Shown here piece by piece: positions 46,945 to 55,610 of a stretch of 64,000 bases of DNA. The DNA is from Micromonospora sp. RHAY321. Its GTDB lineage: Bacteria; Actinomycetota; Actinomycetes; Mycobacteriales; Micromonosporaceae. The notes beneath the pieces were generated by a model that had not been told where the DNA came from, searched no databases, and saw only the letters and a list, made by a program, of their open reading frames with translations. Each line of letters opens with the position of its first letter. Position 1 is the stretch's first letter. The stretch covers positions 620,001 to 684,000 of the forward strand of contig NZ_JAMHIW010000002.1 in the NCBI RefSeq assembly GCF_023896955.1, written 5' to 3'. The position numbers and the translations under genes are program-made.

Positions 46945-49044
46945 TCAGCCGGCCAGGCCGGCCACCGGGTCGGGGTCCAGGACCACCGTCGCCGTGGCGG
47001 TCTGCGGCGGTACGCCCGGCTCGGTCGGCGCGTCGGTGTACTCCGCGACGAAGACCGCGGTGAGGTTGTCCGCCCCGCCGTGCCCGCCGTCGACGAAGGT
47101 GGGGATCGTCCCGGAGCAGCCGGTCGCCGTGGAGAGCGGGTGCCCGTGCTCGTCGTGGCCGAGCACGTAGGTGACCTTCACCCGGGAGCAGTCCACCGGC
47201 AGATCGTCGGTGACCTTCACCTCGTATGCGACCGTCTGCCCGAACTGGAAGGGCTGCCCGGCCACCGGGGTGACGAACTCGACGATCGGCGCGGTCGGCC
47301 CGACCACCAGCGGCAGGGTCGCCGAGGCGGACCGCCCGGTGCGGTCGGTCACCTTCAGCGTCGGGGTGTACGAGCCGTTCTCCTGGAACGTCCAGGTCGG
47401 GTTGGCGTCGGTGCTGTCGACCGAGCCGTCCGCGTTGAAGTCCCACGCGTAGCGCAGCGCGTCACCGTCCGGGTCGGTGGTGCCGGCGCTGGAGAACGCG
47501 ACGGTCAGCGGGGCCTGCCCGACGGTCGGGGTGCCGCTGATCTTCGGGATCGGCGTCCGGTTGCCCCGGACGAAGTCGATCCGGGACAGCTGGGCGTCGG
47601 GGTTCTCGGCGAAGTAGCCGTCGCCGTACTCGAGCACGTAGAGCGCGCCGTCCGGGCCGAACTCCATGTCCATCGGGTTGTCCACCACCAGCGACGGGAC
47701 CACCGGCCGGATGTCCGTTACGTCGCCGTCCTCGTCGAGGCGGAACTCCTTGATGTAGTCCCGGGTCCACTCGTAGAACAGCGGCACGCCGTCGTAGTAG
47801 GCCGGCCACCGGGTCCGCGAGGTGCTGGTCCCGTCGTAGTCGTACGCCGGGCCGCCCATCGGCCCGATACCGCCGGTGCCCAGCTGCGGGAACTCGCCGG
47901 AGGCCGCCGACGGGTACCAGACCTGCGGCTGCTCGACCGGCGGCAGTTGCCGCTTGCCGGTGTTGTGGGGCGAGTCGTTGACCGGGCGCTTGCAGTTGAA
48001 CTTCGCGCCGGACTCACCCGTGGCGAAGTCGTAGTCGCGATAGGCCATAGTCGGCGTCACGCAGTACGGCCAGCCGTAGTTCGCCGGCTTGTCGATCAGC
48101 ATCCAGCGGCCGTGCCCGGCCGGCCCCCGCTCCGGGTTCGAGTTGGAGGCGTCCGGGGAGTAGTCGCCCAGGTACACGTTGTCGGTCCGCCGGTCGACGG
48201 CGAACCGGAACGCGTTGCGCAGCCCCATCGCGTAGATCTCGGGGCGGGTCTTCGCGGTGCCCGGCTTGAACAGGTTGCCGGCCGGCACCGTGTAACCGCC
48301 ACCGGGCTTCACCCGGATGCGCAGCAGCTTGCCGCGCAGGTCGTTGGTGTTGGCGGAGGTGCGCTGGGCGTCGAAGGCGGGGTTGCGGTCGGCCCGCTCG
48401 TCGATCGGGATGTAGCCGTCGGAGGCGAACGGGTTGGTGTCGTCACCGGTCGACAGGTACAGGTTGCCCTTGCTGTCGAAGTCGATCTGCCCGCCGACGT
48501 GGCAGCAGATGCCCCGGTCGGTCGGCACGTCGATGATCTGCTGCTCGCTGGCGAGGTTGAGCTTCATCCCGTCCAGCTTGAACCGGGACAGCCGCAGCGC
48601 GCCCTTGAACCGCTGCCAGTCCGCCTCGGTGCCGGTCTCCGGCGCGTCCCCCTCGTTGACGCCGGGAGTCGCCGGGTCGTCCACCGGGGTGTCCATCGGC
48701 GGCGAGTAGTAGAGGTACACCCACTTGTTCTGGGCGAAGTCCGGGTCGATGGCGACCCCCTGGAGCCCTTCCTCGTCGTGCTCGTAGACGGGAATGTCGG
48801 CGGCGAGGGTGTTCAGCCCGGTGCGCGGGTCGTGGATGCGGACCTCACCGGTGCGGGAGGTGTGCAGCACCCGCAGGTCGGGCAGGACGGCGAGGCTCAT
48901 CGGCTCGCCCGGGAAGTCGTTCAGTGTCACTTTCTGGAAGCTGCTGTCCGGCGGCGCGGCCGGCGCTGCGGCCGCTGCCGACGGTGGTACGGCCAGACCG
49001 GCCGTCACCAGCAGCAGGGCGGACGCGAATGCGGTCCTGTTCAT
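46945..49044 (-). CDS. Secreted PQQ-type glucose/sorbosone dehydrogenase with PKD domain
   Basis: A 699-residue exported protein. A signal peptide (MNRTAFASALLLVTAGLAVP ... AAAA) precedes a six-bladed beta-propeller of the GSDH family (EEGLQGVAIDPDFAQNKWVY; NLYLSTGDDTNPF; IYAMGLRNAFRFAVD; YGWPYC). A PKD domain (PLTVAFSSAGTTDPDGD, YAWDFNADGSVDS) and a C-terminal beta domain follow. It oxidises a sugar or related alcohol outside the cell, with PQQ or another acceptor. It lies 23 nt downstream of the Tat-exported sugar-isomerase-like gene; the two are probably cotranscribed. Confidence 0.85.
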   Translation of the reverse strand: MNRTAFASALLLVTAGLAVPPSAAAAAPAAPPDSSFQKVTLNDFPGEPMSLAVLPDLRVLHTSRTGEVRIHDPRTGLNTLAADIPVYEHDEEGLQGVAIDPDFAQNKWVYLYYSPPMDTPVDDPATPGVNEGDAPETGTEADWQRFKGALRLSRFKLDGMKLNLASEQQIIDVPTDRGICCHVGGQIDFDSKGNLYLSTGDDTNPFASDGYIPIDERADRNPAFDAQRTSANTNDLRGKLLRIRVKPGGGYTVPAGNLFKPGTAKTRPEIYAMGLRNAFRFAVDRRTDNVYLGDYSPDASNSNPERGPAGHGRWMLIDKPANYGWPYCVTPTMAYRDYDFATGESGAKFNCKRPVNDSPHNTGKRQLPPVEQPQVWYPSAASGEFPQLGTGGIGPMGGPAYDYDGTSTSRTRWPAYYDGVPLFYEWTRDYIKEFRLDEDGDVTDIRPVVPSLVVDNPMDMEFGPDGALYVLEYGDGYFAENPDAQLSRIDFVRGNRTPIPKISGTPTVGQAPLTVAFSSAGTTDPDGDALRYAWDFNADGSVDSTDANPTWTFQENGSYTPTLKVTDRTGRSASATLPLVVGPTAPIVEFVTPVAGQPFQFGQTVAYEVKVTDDLPVDCSRVKVTYVLGHDEHGHPLSTATGCSGTIPTFVDGGHGGADNLTAVFVAEYTDAPTEPGVPPQTATATVVLDPDPVAGLAG

Positions 49045-49067
49045 CAGGTGAGTCCCCCGGGGTGGTT

Positions 49068-50024
49068 TCAGTACCGAAGTGAAGCGAGATAGTCGAAGCC
49101 GACGCGAGCGGTGTCCAGGGCGTCGGCGGGGGAGCGCGGCGCGGTGCCCGCGTCGTCGCGTTCCACGATGTACTCCTCGATGCCAGCTTCCCGCTCGTGG
49201 GCGAAGATCCGACCGAAGTCGATGACGCCGTCCCCAAGGTCGGCGAAGCCGCCCTCGACGTCGAGGTCCTTGACGTGCACCTGGCGGATCCGGCCGCGGT
49301 TGGCCCGGATCACGTCGACCGGGTCGTGCGCGCCCCGCCAGGTCCAGTAGAGGTCGAGTTCGAAGTGGACCAGCCGCGGGTCGGTCTGCCCGGTGAGGAT
49401 GTCGAAGCCGGTCGAGCCGTCGGTCAGCGGAACGAACTCCAGCTGGTGGTTGTGGTAACCGAAGTCCAGCCCGGCGCGCTCGGCGAGCCGGCCGGCCTGG
49501 TTGAGGTCGCGGGCCAGGGCACGGTAGACGGCCGGGTCGCGGATCGGCCGCCCGGCGGCGTCCCGACCGAAGTAGGGGTGGACGATCTTCTTACAGCCCA
49601 CGACGTTCGCGTCGGCGAGGGCGCGTTCCCAGGCGCTGGCGTCGAACGGCTGTGGGATGCCGGTGTGCCCGGAGGTGGCCCGCAGCCCGGCCGCGTCCAG
49701 CGCGGCCCGGAACTCCGCGGCGGTACGCCCGACGAAGCCGGCGTGCTCCACCCGCCGGTAGCCGATCCGGCGCAGCGTGTCCAGGGTGCCGGGCAGGTCG
49801 GCGGCGAGCTGGTCGCGCAGCGTGTACAGCTGGATGCTGATCCGGTCCACCGGCACGCGGCGGCGCCCGTGGGAGTGCCCTGTTGGCGCGGCGGTGGCCG
49901 GGCCGGCGAGCAGGCCCGCGGTGCCGAGGGCGGCGGCGGAGACGGTCGCGGCGCGGAGAACCCCGCGCCGGCTGAGCGGCCCGGACCCCGGTAATGGTTC
50001 CGATGGGTTCGTCTGATGATCCAT
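49068..50024 (-). CDS. Exported sugar phosphate isomerase/epimerase-fold protein
   Basis: A 318-residue xylose-isomerase-like TIM barrel. A twin-arginine-type leader (LSRRGVLRAATVSAAALGTA) directs export. The barrel shows ISIQLYTLRDQLAADLPGTL, GYRRVEHAGF, FGYHNHQLEFVPL and LVHFELDLYWTWRG, with His/Glu/Asp positions suited to a divalent metal. Extracytoplasmic members of this family often sit next to sugar dehydrogenases and ThuA-type proteins and act on modified sugars. ATG 50024 follows GGAAGGG. It is first in a two-gene unit with the PQQ-type dehydrogenase. Confidence 0.83.
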   Translation of the reverse strand: MDHQTNPSEPLPGSGPLSRRGVLRAATVSAAALGTAGLLAGPATAAPTGHSHGRRRVPVDRISIQLYTLRDQLAADLPGTLDTLRRIGYRRVEHAGFVGRTAAEFRAALDAAGLRATSGHTGIPQPFDASAWERALADANVVGCKKIVHPYFGRDAAGRPIRDPAVYRALARDLNQAGRLAERAGLDFGYHNHQLEFVPLTDGSTGFDILTGQTDPRLVHFELDLYWTWRGAHDPVDVIRANRGRIRQVHVKDLDVEGGFADLGDGVIDFGRIFAHEREAGIEEYIVERDDAGTAPRSPADALDTARVGFDYLASLRY

Positions 50025-50242
50025 GGTGGTGGTCCCTTCCTGACGGCGGGGGACGCCGTCGGCAGCGGTCGACCGGCTGCCACCTCCGGGCGCGCCGAAC
50101 CGGCCGGATGCGGGATCCGGCGGGACGATGTCGGACGACGCGCGGGTGCGGCCCGGACCTGTCGGGAGCGGAAAGCGGCCACCCGGCCGGGTGACGGCAG
50201 CTGATCGACGAATGGGCAACCTTCTATCTGAATCGCGACCTT

Positions 50243-50323
50243 ACCTTTGCCTCCGGACGAAGGCAAAGGTTCGTCCCGATCGGCAGAAGTTTCGCTCCAG
50301 CCGACAAAAGTCCGCTCCCGTGC
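50243..50323. promoter_or_regulatory. 10-bp inverted repeat and three degenerate 21-bp repeats in a divergent promoter region
   Basis: ACCTTTGCCT-N8-AGGCAAAGGT is a perfect inverted repeat at 50243-50270. From 50261 three 21-bp units follow (starting 50261, 50282, 50303), sharing a pattern like GGCAAAAGTTCGCTCC. The 630-bp gap 50025-50655 holds no convincing gene. It must contain the promoters of the exported sugar-isomerase gene (left) and the L,D-transpeptidase gene (right). An AT-richer patch with repeated GCGCCG lies near 50570-50600. Confidence 0.45.
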
Positions 50324-50655
50324 TGCGCCACGCGCCCCGACCTCCTGCTCCTCCGGCCGGGGGCGCTCCGACACGGTCCGACCAACGCCCGTCCCGCGGC
50401 CGAGCGATTCCGGCCCGGCTGTACCGGGGCGAAAGCCGCGCAACCACGTGGAAAGGTGCGAAGACCGACGTTGCGGGCCGGGCGGGGCGCGGCCGGTCGG
50501 AGTGGTGCGGGGTGCGCAGGACGGGCCAGTCGCGCCTTTCTCCGGTCAAGCGGAACAGCATCGGAAAATGCGCCGATAAATGCGCCGCTGATTATTTCCG
50601 AATGGGATGGGCACCCCGGTCGAGGCGGCGAGAATGTGGCAGAGGGACGTCGAAA

Positions 50656-51933
50656 ATGGGGGGACTGAACATGACGTTGAGGCGGCGATTGACGCTGTTG
50701 GCGGTAACCATCGCGGCCGCACCGCTGGCTGTGGGCGGGTGCACCGCCGACCGGGACCCGGCGGCGAGCAAGGCACACGCCGCACCGCCGGAACTCACCG
50801 TGACACCGGGGGACAAGACACGGGAGGTGCCGATCAGCGCCGAGGTGGGCACTGCGGTCAAGGGCGGCCGGGTGACCGCCGTCCGGCTCACGGACGACAA
50901 GGGCAAGCAGGTCACGGCCGAGCCGCGTGAGGATGGCTCGGGCTGGGTGCCGAGCACGCCGCTGCAACCGAAGCGGACCTACACCGCCGAGGTGACAGCG
51001 ACCGGTGACTCGGGCGCCACGACGACACGCACCACCACCTTCACCACCATGGCCAAATCCACCAAACCGCAGATCACCAGCACGCTCTATTTTGTCGGCA
51101 ACCGGACGTACGGCACGGCCATGCCGGTAACCGTGGCGTTCGACCCGGGCATTCCGAAAGAGGCCAGGGCGGACGTTCAGCGCCGGTTGTTCGTAAAGAC
51201 GAATCCACCCCAGCCGGGTGCGTGGTCGTGGCTGGAGGACGGAAGTCAGGTCTATTACCGGGCACCCGATTTCTGGCGGCCGGGGACCACGATCAGCGTC
51301 CGGGCCGGCCTGGAGGGCCTGCCGATTGGCAAGGACCGGGTCGGTGACGCCGAGCGGACCGCGACCTCCACGATCGGGAAGCAGGTCGCGCTGGAGATCG
51401 ACAACGCCACCAAGCAGATGACGGTGCTGCGCGACGGCAAGCAGGTCCGCCGGATCCCGGTGAGCCTCGGCAAGCCGAGCACACCCACCTCCAGCGGCAA
51501 GATGGTGATCATGGAGAAGCACGAGCGGACCACGTTCGACACCCGGGGCGAACCCGACGGCGGCTACGTGGTGGACGTCGACGACGCCCAGCGACTCACC
51601 TGGGGTGGCGAGTTCATCCACTCGGCTCCGTGGTCGGAGGGCGACCAGGGCAGCACCAACGTCTCGCACGGGTGCACGAACGTCGCCGCCAACGCGGCGG
51701 ACTGGTTGATGGGGGTGACCCAGGTCGGCGACCTGGTCACCGTCAAGGGCACCGAGGTGCAGTTGCAGGCGGGCAACGGCTGGACGGCGTGGAACGTGAG
51801 CTGGGACGAGTTCGTCCGCGGCAGCGCCCTGCCGGTGTCGCCCTCGCTGCGGCCCGCGCCGGTCGCCCCGGCACACCCGGGCGCGGTGGCCGGCGGGTCG
51901 CCCGCACCGGCGCCCTCGGTCAGCGGTCGCTGA
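50656..51933 (+). CDS. Lipoprotein L,D-transpeptidase with Ig-like domains
   Basis: About 425 residues. The signal peptide ends in a lipobox-like AVGGC, so it is probably a lipoprotein of the outer face of the membrane. Two Ig-like domains (residues about 45-260) precede the YkuD catalytic domain: HSAPWSEGDQGSTNVSHGCTNV contains the catalytic His, Ser-His-Gly and Cys. It forms 3-3 cross-links in peptidoglycan, as in mycobacterial Ldt proteins. The tail is Pro/Ala-rich. ATG 50656 (AGAGGGA upstream) is used; ATG 50671 is an equal alternative. Confidence 0.9.
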   Translation: MGGLNMTLRRRLTLLAVTIAAAPLAVGGCTADRDPAASKAHAAPPELTVTPGDKTREVPISAEVGTAVKGGRVTAVRLTDDKGKQVTAEPREDGSGWVPSTPLQPKRTYTAEVTATGDSGATTTRTTTFTTMAKSTKPQITSTLYFVGNRTYGTAMPVTVAFDPGIPKEARADVQRRLFVKTNPPQPGAWSWLEDGSQVYYRAPDFWRPGTTISVRAGLEGLPIGKDRVGDAERTATSTIGKQVALEIDNATKQMTVLRDGKQVRRIPVSLGKPSTPTSSGKMVIMEKHERTTFDTRGEPDGGYVVDVDDAQRLTWGGEFIHSAPWSEGDQGSTNVSHGCTNVAANAADWLMGVTQVGDLVTVKGTEVQLQAGNGWTAWNVSWDEFVRGSALPVSPSLRPAPVAPAHPGAVAGGSPAPAPSVSGR

Positions 51934-51950
51934 GACACCGCCGACGCCTC

Positions 51951-51983
51951 GGGGCCGGCTCGCCATCCCGGCGGGCCGGCCCC
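51951..51983. terminator. Bidirectional terminator hairpin
   Basis: GGGGCCGGC-T-CGCC, loop ATCC, CGGCG-G-GCCGGCCCC: a nearly perfect stem between the convergent L,D-transpeptidase and SMP-30-like genes. Confidence 0.7.
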
Positions 51984-52012
51984 GCCGGTCTCAGGTGCCG
52001 AGGGTCGGGGCG

Positions 52013-53029
52013 TCAGCCCAGCGACACCCGGGCCACTCCCGGCCCGATGAGGCTGCCCAGCCAGAGGTGGTCGCCGTGCTGGCGTACCCCGGTGATCATC
52101 CAGTAGTGCCCGGCCGGGCCGTGCAGCGTACGGCGGACCGCACCCGTGTCGTCGACCAGCGCGACCAGCCCGTAGCGCTTCGGTTGCGGCTGCATCGCGT
52201 CGGGCAGCAACGCGGCGACCTGACGCAGGCGAGGGTGCGGCAGCAGCCGCTCGGCGATCGGGACCCGGGGGCTGGGCAGCGCGATCCAGTACGTCCCGTC
52301 GCCCACCGCGGAGAGGTTGTCCGGATAGGCGGGCAGGTCGGCGAGGACCCGCACCGCGCCCCCCAGTTCGACGCGGAGCAGCCGGTGGGTGGAGGTCTCC
52401 ACCAGCATCAGCGCCGACTCGTCCGGGGTCAGCGCGATCCCGTTGGGGAAGTACAGCCCGTCGGTCACCACCTCGGTGCGCCCGCTTCCCGGGTGGTACG
52501 CCAGCACCCGGCCGTTGGGGCGGTGCTCCAGCAGGTCCCGCTTCCAGTGCGAGACCGGAAAGCGGTCGGAGCTGTCGGTGAAGTAGATGGTGCCGTCGCG
52601 GGCCACCGTGGCGTTGTTGGCCAGGTGCACCGGCGGTGCCGTGCCGGTGAGCTCGCGGACGGCGCCGTCGGGTGTGACCCGCAGCAACCCGCGGTACGCG
52701 TCGCAGACCACCAGCGCCTCACCGGAGGGGTCCCACTCGATGCCGAGCGGCCGGCCGCCGGTCTCGGCCAGCAACCGTGGCTGGGTGCCGGGAGGCGCGT
52801 CGGCCGGCCACCACCAGAGCCGGCCCTCCTCGTCGCCGCTGATCACCCGTCCGGTCGGGTCGACCAGCACGTCCTCCGGACCGACGGCGCCCTCGGGGAG
52901 CGGCAGCAGGTCGACCTGGTCGAGCCGGCGGTCGGTGGCGGCCCACGCGCCGGTCAGCGGGGGAGGGACGGTGGCCGGCTCGCGGACGGGCCGGATGAGC
53001 CGGGGTGGCCGGGGCCGGGGGATCAGCAT
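52013..53029 (-). CDS. SMP-30/gluconolactonase or strictosidine-synthase-like propeller protein
   Basis: A 338-residue six-bladed beta-propeller (GPEDVLVDPTGRVISGDEEG; NNATVARDGTIYFTDSS; GLYFPNGIALTPDESALMLV; AYPDNLSAVGDGTYWIALPS). The pattern fits the SMP-30/strictosidine-synthase superfamily, whose members are metal-dependent lactonases or esterases; the substrate is unknown. No signal peptide. ATG 53029 follows GGAGAATGGG. Apparently monocistronic. Confidence 0.82.
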   Translation of the reverse strand: MLIPRPRPPRLIRPVREPATVPPPLTGAWAATDRRLDQVDLLPLPEGAVGPEDVLVDPTGRVISGDEEGRLWWWPADAPPGTQPRLLAETGGRPLGIEWDPSGEALVVCDAYRGLLRVTPDGAVRELTGTAPPVHLANNATVARDGTIYFTDSSDRFPVSHWKRDLLEHRPNGRVLAYHPGSGRTEVVTDGLYFPNGIALTPDESALMLVETSTHRLLRVELGGAVRVLADLPAYPDNLSAVGDGTYWIALPSPRVPIAERLLPHPRLRQVAALLPDAMQPQPKRYGLVALVDDTGAVRRTLHGPAGHYWMITGVRQHGDHLWLGSLIGPGVARVSLG

Positions 53030-53259
53030 CGTCCCATTCTCCACCGCCGATGCCCGCCGGCCCGGAGCGCCGCCGTGCGCGGCGTGCCGGCCGTCGGCGT
53101 CCCGGCCGCGGGCTCGCGTCCGCCGGCGGCGTGGGGTGGCCGGTGAGCCGCATCTCGCGCCGGATCGACGGGCACCCCGGCCTCCCCCCTGAGGGGGATC
53201 CGGGTGGGCTCGGGGGATGACCCTGGGCGTACCCGGAATCACTCCCTGGAGGGGCGGAA

Positions 53260-53676
53260 ATGTCGGGGGTGGGGGCTAGATTCAGCGGTATGGGAGAGCA
53301 GAGCGACCGGTTGGACGTGCAGGTCAGCGTGGGTGACCAGGTGGTCCAGGTGCGGGTGGCCGGCGAGGTCGACATCGCCACGGTGGCCGCGTTCCGGTCC
53401 GCGCTGTGGTCCGCGCCGGCCCGCCCGGTGCTCCGGCTGGAGTTGTCGCAGTTGCGGCTGCTCTCCGCCGCCGGGGTGCGCACCCTGCTCGCCGCGCACC
53501 TGCGCGTCCGGGCGCGGGGCGGGGAGCTGGTTCTGGTCGATCCCACCCCGGTGGTGGCCCGGGTCCTGCGTGCCACCGGCCTGCACCGGGTGATGCCGGT
53601 GCTGGAGCCGGCCCGGGTGGTCGAGGCAGAGCGACGCCGGGCACCCGCGCCCCCCGACCTGGCGCTGGCCGCCTGA
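53260..53676 (+). CDS. STAS-domain protein (anti-sigma factor antagonist-like)
   Basis: A 138-residue protein. ATG 53260 is preferred because GGAGGGGCGG lies just upstream; ATG 53290 would lack a site. The STAS fold is seen in VVQVRVAGEVDIATVAAFRS and LRLELSQLRLLSAAGVRTLL. The phosphorylatable Ser of SpoIIAA-type antagonists corresponds to LLSAAGV, so partner switching with an anti-sigma kinase is possible. No kinase or sigma gene is adjacent. Confidence 0.82.
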   Translation: MSGVGARFSGMGEQSDRLDVQVSVGDQVVQVRVAGEVDIATVAAFRSALWSAPARPVLRLELSQLRLLSAAGVRTLLAAHLRVRARGGELVLVDPTPVVARVLRATGLHRVMPVLEPARVVEAERRRAPAPPDLALAA

Positions 53677-53685
53677 CCGTCGGGT

Positions 53686-53713
53686 GGGGTCGCCGGCGTC
53701 AACCGGCGACCCC
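53686..53713. terminator. Bidirectional terminator hairpin
   Basis: GGGGTCGCCGG, loop CGTCAA, CCGGCGACCCC: an 11-bp perfect stem between the convergent STAS and FKBP genes. Confidence 0.75.
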
Positions 53714-53724
53714 CCGAGGATCGG

Positions 53725-54117
53725 TCAGCGCACGCCGAGCAGGTCGACGACGAAGACGAGCGTCTCGCCGGGCTTGATGACGCCGGCGGCGCCGCGGTCG
53801 CCGTACCCGAGGTGCGGCGGGATGGTGAGGCGGCGCCGGCCGCCGACACGCATGCCGACCACGCCCTGGTCCCAGCCGGCGATGACCTGGCCGCCGCCGA
53901 GCGGGAACTCGAACGCCTCGCCCCGGTTCCAGGACGAGTCGAACTCGGCACCGGTGGAGTGCGACACGCCCACGTAGTGCACGCTGGCCAGTTGGCCCGG
54001 CTCGGCCTGCGGGCCCTCGCCCACGGTGATGTCCTCGGTCACGAGGTCGGCCGGCGGCGCACCCTCGATCGGCCCCACCTCGGGCTTGCCGGATCGGGCG
54101 CCTGCTGCCTGGTTCAT
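53725..54117 (-). CDS. FKBP-type peptidyl-prolyl isomerase
   Basis: A 130-residue single-domain FKBP (ASVHYVGVSHSTGAEFDSSW; GGGQVIAGWDQGVVGMRVGG; LTIPPHLGYGDRGAAGVIKP). It speeds cis-trans proline isomerisation during protein folding. No signal peptide, so it is cytosolic. ATG 54117 follows AGGAG. Confidence 0.93.
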   Translation of the reverse strand: MNQAAGARSGKPEVGPIEGAPPADLVTEDITVGEGPQAEPGQLASVHYVGVSHSTGAEFDSSWNRGEAFEFPLGGGQVIAGWDQGVVGMRVGGRRRLTIPPHLGYGDRGAAGVIKPGETLVFVVDLLGVR

Positions 54118-54294
54118 GCGGGGATCTCCTGCCGTCTTGGGTGATGTGTCCGGTCACCGTCGATCCTGCCGGATCGCACCCCACCGATGTGCGGCGGACC
54201 CGCCACCTGCCCCGGGCGATCCGGCGAAACCCGCTTCCCGGCCGCGGCGCCCCGCACGCGGCGCGGCAGCCGGGCGCAGGTCGGGCAGGCACGT

Positions 54295-54329
54295 TTCGGC
54301 GGGCGTCACCGGTGGTGACGCCCGCCGAA
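54295..54329 (-). terminator. 16-bp perfect terminator hairpin of the DoxX gene
   Basis: TTCGGCGGGCGTCACC, loop GGT, GGTGACGCCCGCCGAA, just past the stop of the minus-strand DoxX gene. Confidence 0.78.
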
Positions 54330-54345
54330 GGGGCAGCGGTGTGGG

Positions 54346-54891
54346 TCACCGCAGCCAGGGCACCCGCCGGACGATCGGCAGCCGCGCCCAGGCCCGGCCG
54401 AGGCCCCAGGTGTCGCCGGCGTCGACCAGCGCCAGCACCGCCAGTACCGCGGCGTAGACCAGGTGGTCGTCCATGACGGGGTTGTTCTCCGGAGGCAGGA
54501 CGGCGGTCCACATCAGCACCAGCAGCAGCCCGCCCGCCACGGCGGCGACGCGCATGCCGACGCCGAGCAGCAGGGCGACACCGATTCCGGCCAGTCCGAT
54601 CATGAACAGCCAGTCGGCCCAGGCGGCCCCGGCGATCCCGGCGTAGAGGTCCTTGAACGGCCCGGTCGCACCGAAGGTGAGGAAGCCCTTGGTGGGGCTG
54701 CCCCCGTTGATCCAGGCGTCCTTCGTCCCGGTGGCCCGCCCGAGGCCGAAGAGCTTGTCGACGAACGCCCAGAGGAAGATCCATCCGAGCGCCAGCCGGG
54801 TGCCGGCCAGGACGTACCGGACGGCCCTCTCCCGAGGGGTGCCCACCGCCGGAGCGGTGGTCCCGGTGTTCCGCTCGATCGTCGCGGTCAT
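54346..54891 (-). CDS. DoxX-family membrane protein
   Basis: A 181-residue four-helix membrane protein: YVLAGTRLALGWIFLWAFVD, WADWLFMIGLAGIGVALLLG, a third segment (AAVAGGLLLVLMWTAVLPP) and LVYAAVLAVLALVDAG. The family is related to the DoxD subunit of quinol oxidases and, in mycobacteria, to redox-homeostasis complexes; activity here is unknown. The segment GGSPTKGFL with the polar insert is typical of actinobacterial members. ATG 54891 has GGAG upstream. Confidence 0.82.
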   Translation of the reverse strand: MTATIERNTGTTAPAVGTPRERAVRYVLAGTRLALGWIFLWAFVDKLFGLGRATGTKDAWINGGSPTKGFLTFGATGPFKDLYAGIAGAAWADWLFMIGLAGIGVALLLGVGMRVAAVAGGLLLVLMWTAVLPPENNPVMDDHLVYAAVLAVLALVDAGDTWGLGRAWARLPIVRRVPWLR

Positions 54892-55089
54892 GGTCTCCAC
54901 GTCCCTTCTGTGCCTCGCACCGCGCTTCCCGGTGGCATCTCCATTGGACGCCGGTGGCGTTGACGGCGGCAGGGCCGACGGACCGCAACGGCACGGGACC
55001 TTGGGCCCCCCACGGCGTGGTCCGGCGACCCTGACCACCGCCGTCATCGGCTCGTAGCGTCCGACGTGGACGTGCCAGAGGAGGCTGTG

Positions 55090-55472
55090 ATGAGGACCTG
55101 GCAGGTGGGTGACGCTGCTGGATCGCGAGCAGGTCAAGCGGCTGCCCGTGCTGGACGACCTCGGCCGGCTGGTGGGCATCGTCAGCCGCGCCGACCTGCT
55201 GCGGGTGCACCTGCGCTCGGACGCCGAGATCCGCGAGGACGTGGTGCAGGAGGTGTTGCGTCGGGTCCTCGCCGTGCGGGACGGCCTGGTCACCGTCGAG
55301 GTCCGCCACGGCGAGGTCACCCTGGCCGGTCGGCTGGACCGCCGCTCCGTCGTCGATATCGCCGGCCGGCTCGCGGCCCCAGGTCAGTGGCGTCGTTCAG
55401 GTGACCAACGCGATCGGGTACGACGCCGACGACACCGTTCCCGATCCGGCGCAGGTGATGCCGGTCGCCTGA
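55090..55472 (+). pseudogene. CBS-BON domain protein remnant (internal deletion plus frameshift)
   Basis: AGAGGAGG and ATG 55090 open a normal start (MRTWQVGD), but the frame then jumps. From 55112, one frame further on, LLDREQVKRLPVLDDLGRLV encodes the end of a CBS pair and a BON domain (VVQEVLRRVLAVRDGLVTVE; GEVTLAGRLDRRSVVDIAGR). Most of the CBS region is missing. Near 55378-55381 a second shift is needed, after which VSGVVQVTNAIGYDADDTVP reads to a TGA at 55470-55472. Intact relatives are stress-linked CBS-BON proteins of about 220 residues. Two lesions make this a decayed gene. Confidence 0.8.
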
Positions 55473-55610
55473 GCGCCGCCGCCGGCCGTCACGCCGCGGC
55501 ACCGACTTCCCCGGAGCACCGACGCCGGATCGGCTGCTCGCCTAGGCTCGGGAGCGGCCGGCCGGCGCGGTGGCGGGGCGGTGCACGACGGTCGACGCGG
55601 GGGGCGCCGG

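Noticed and set aside
46936..49092. 718-codon plus-strand frame opposite the sugar dehydrogenase gene
   Set aside because: The minus strand carries a signal peptide, GSDH motifs and a PKD domain; the plus frame has only Val/Gly/Arg/His-rich sequence.
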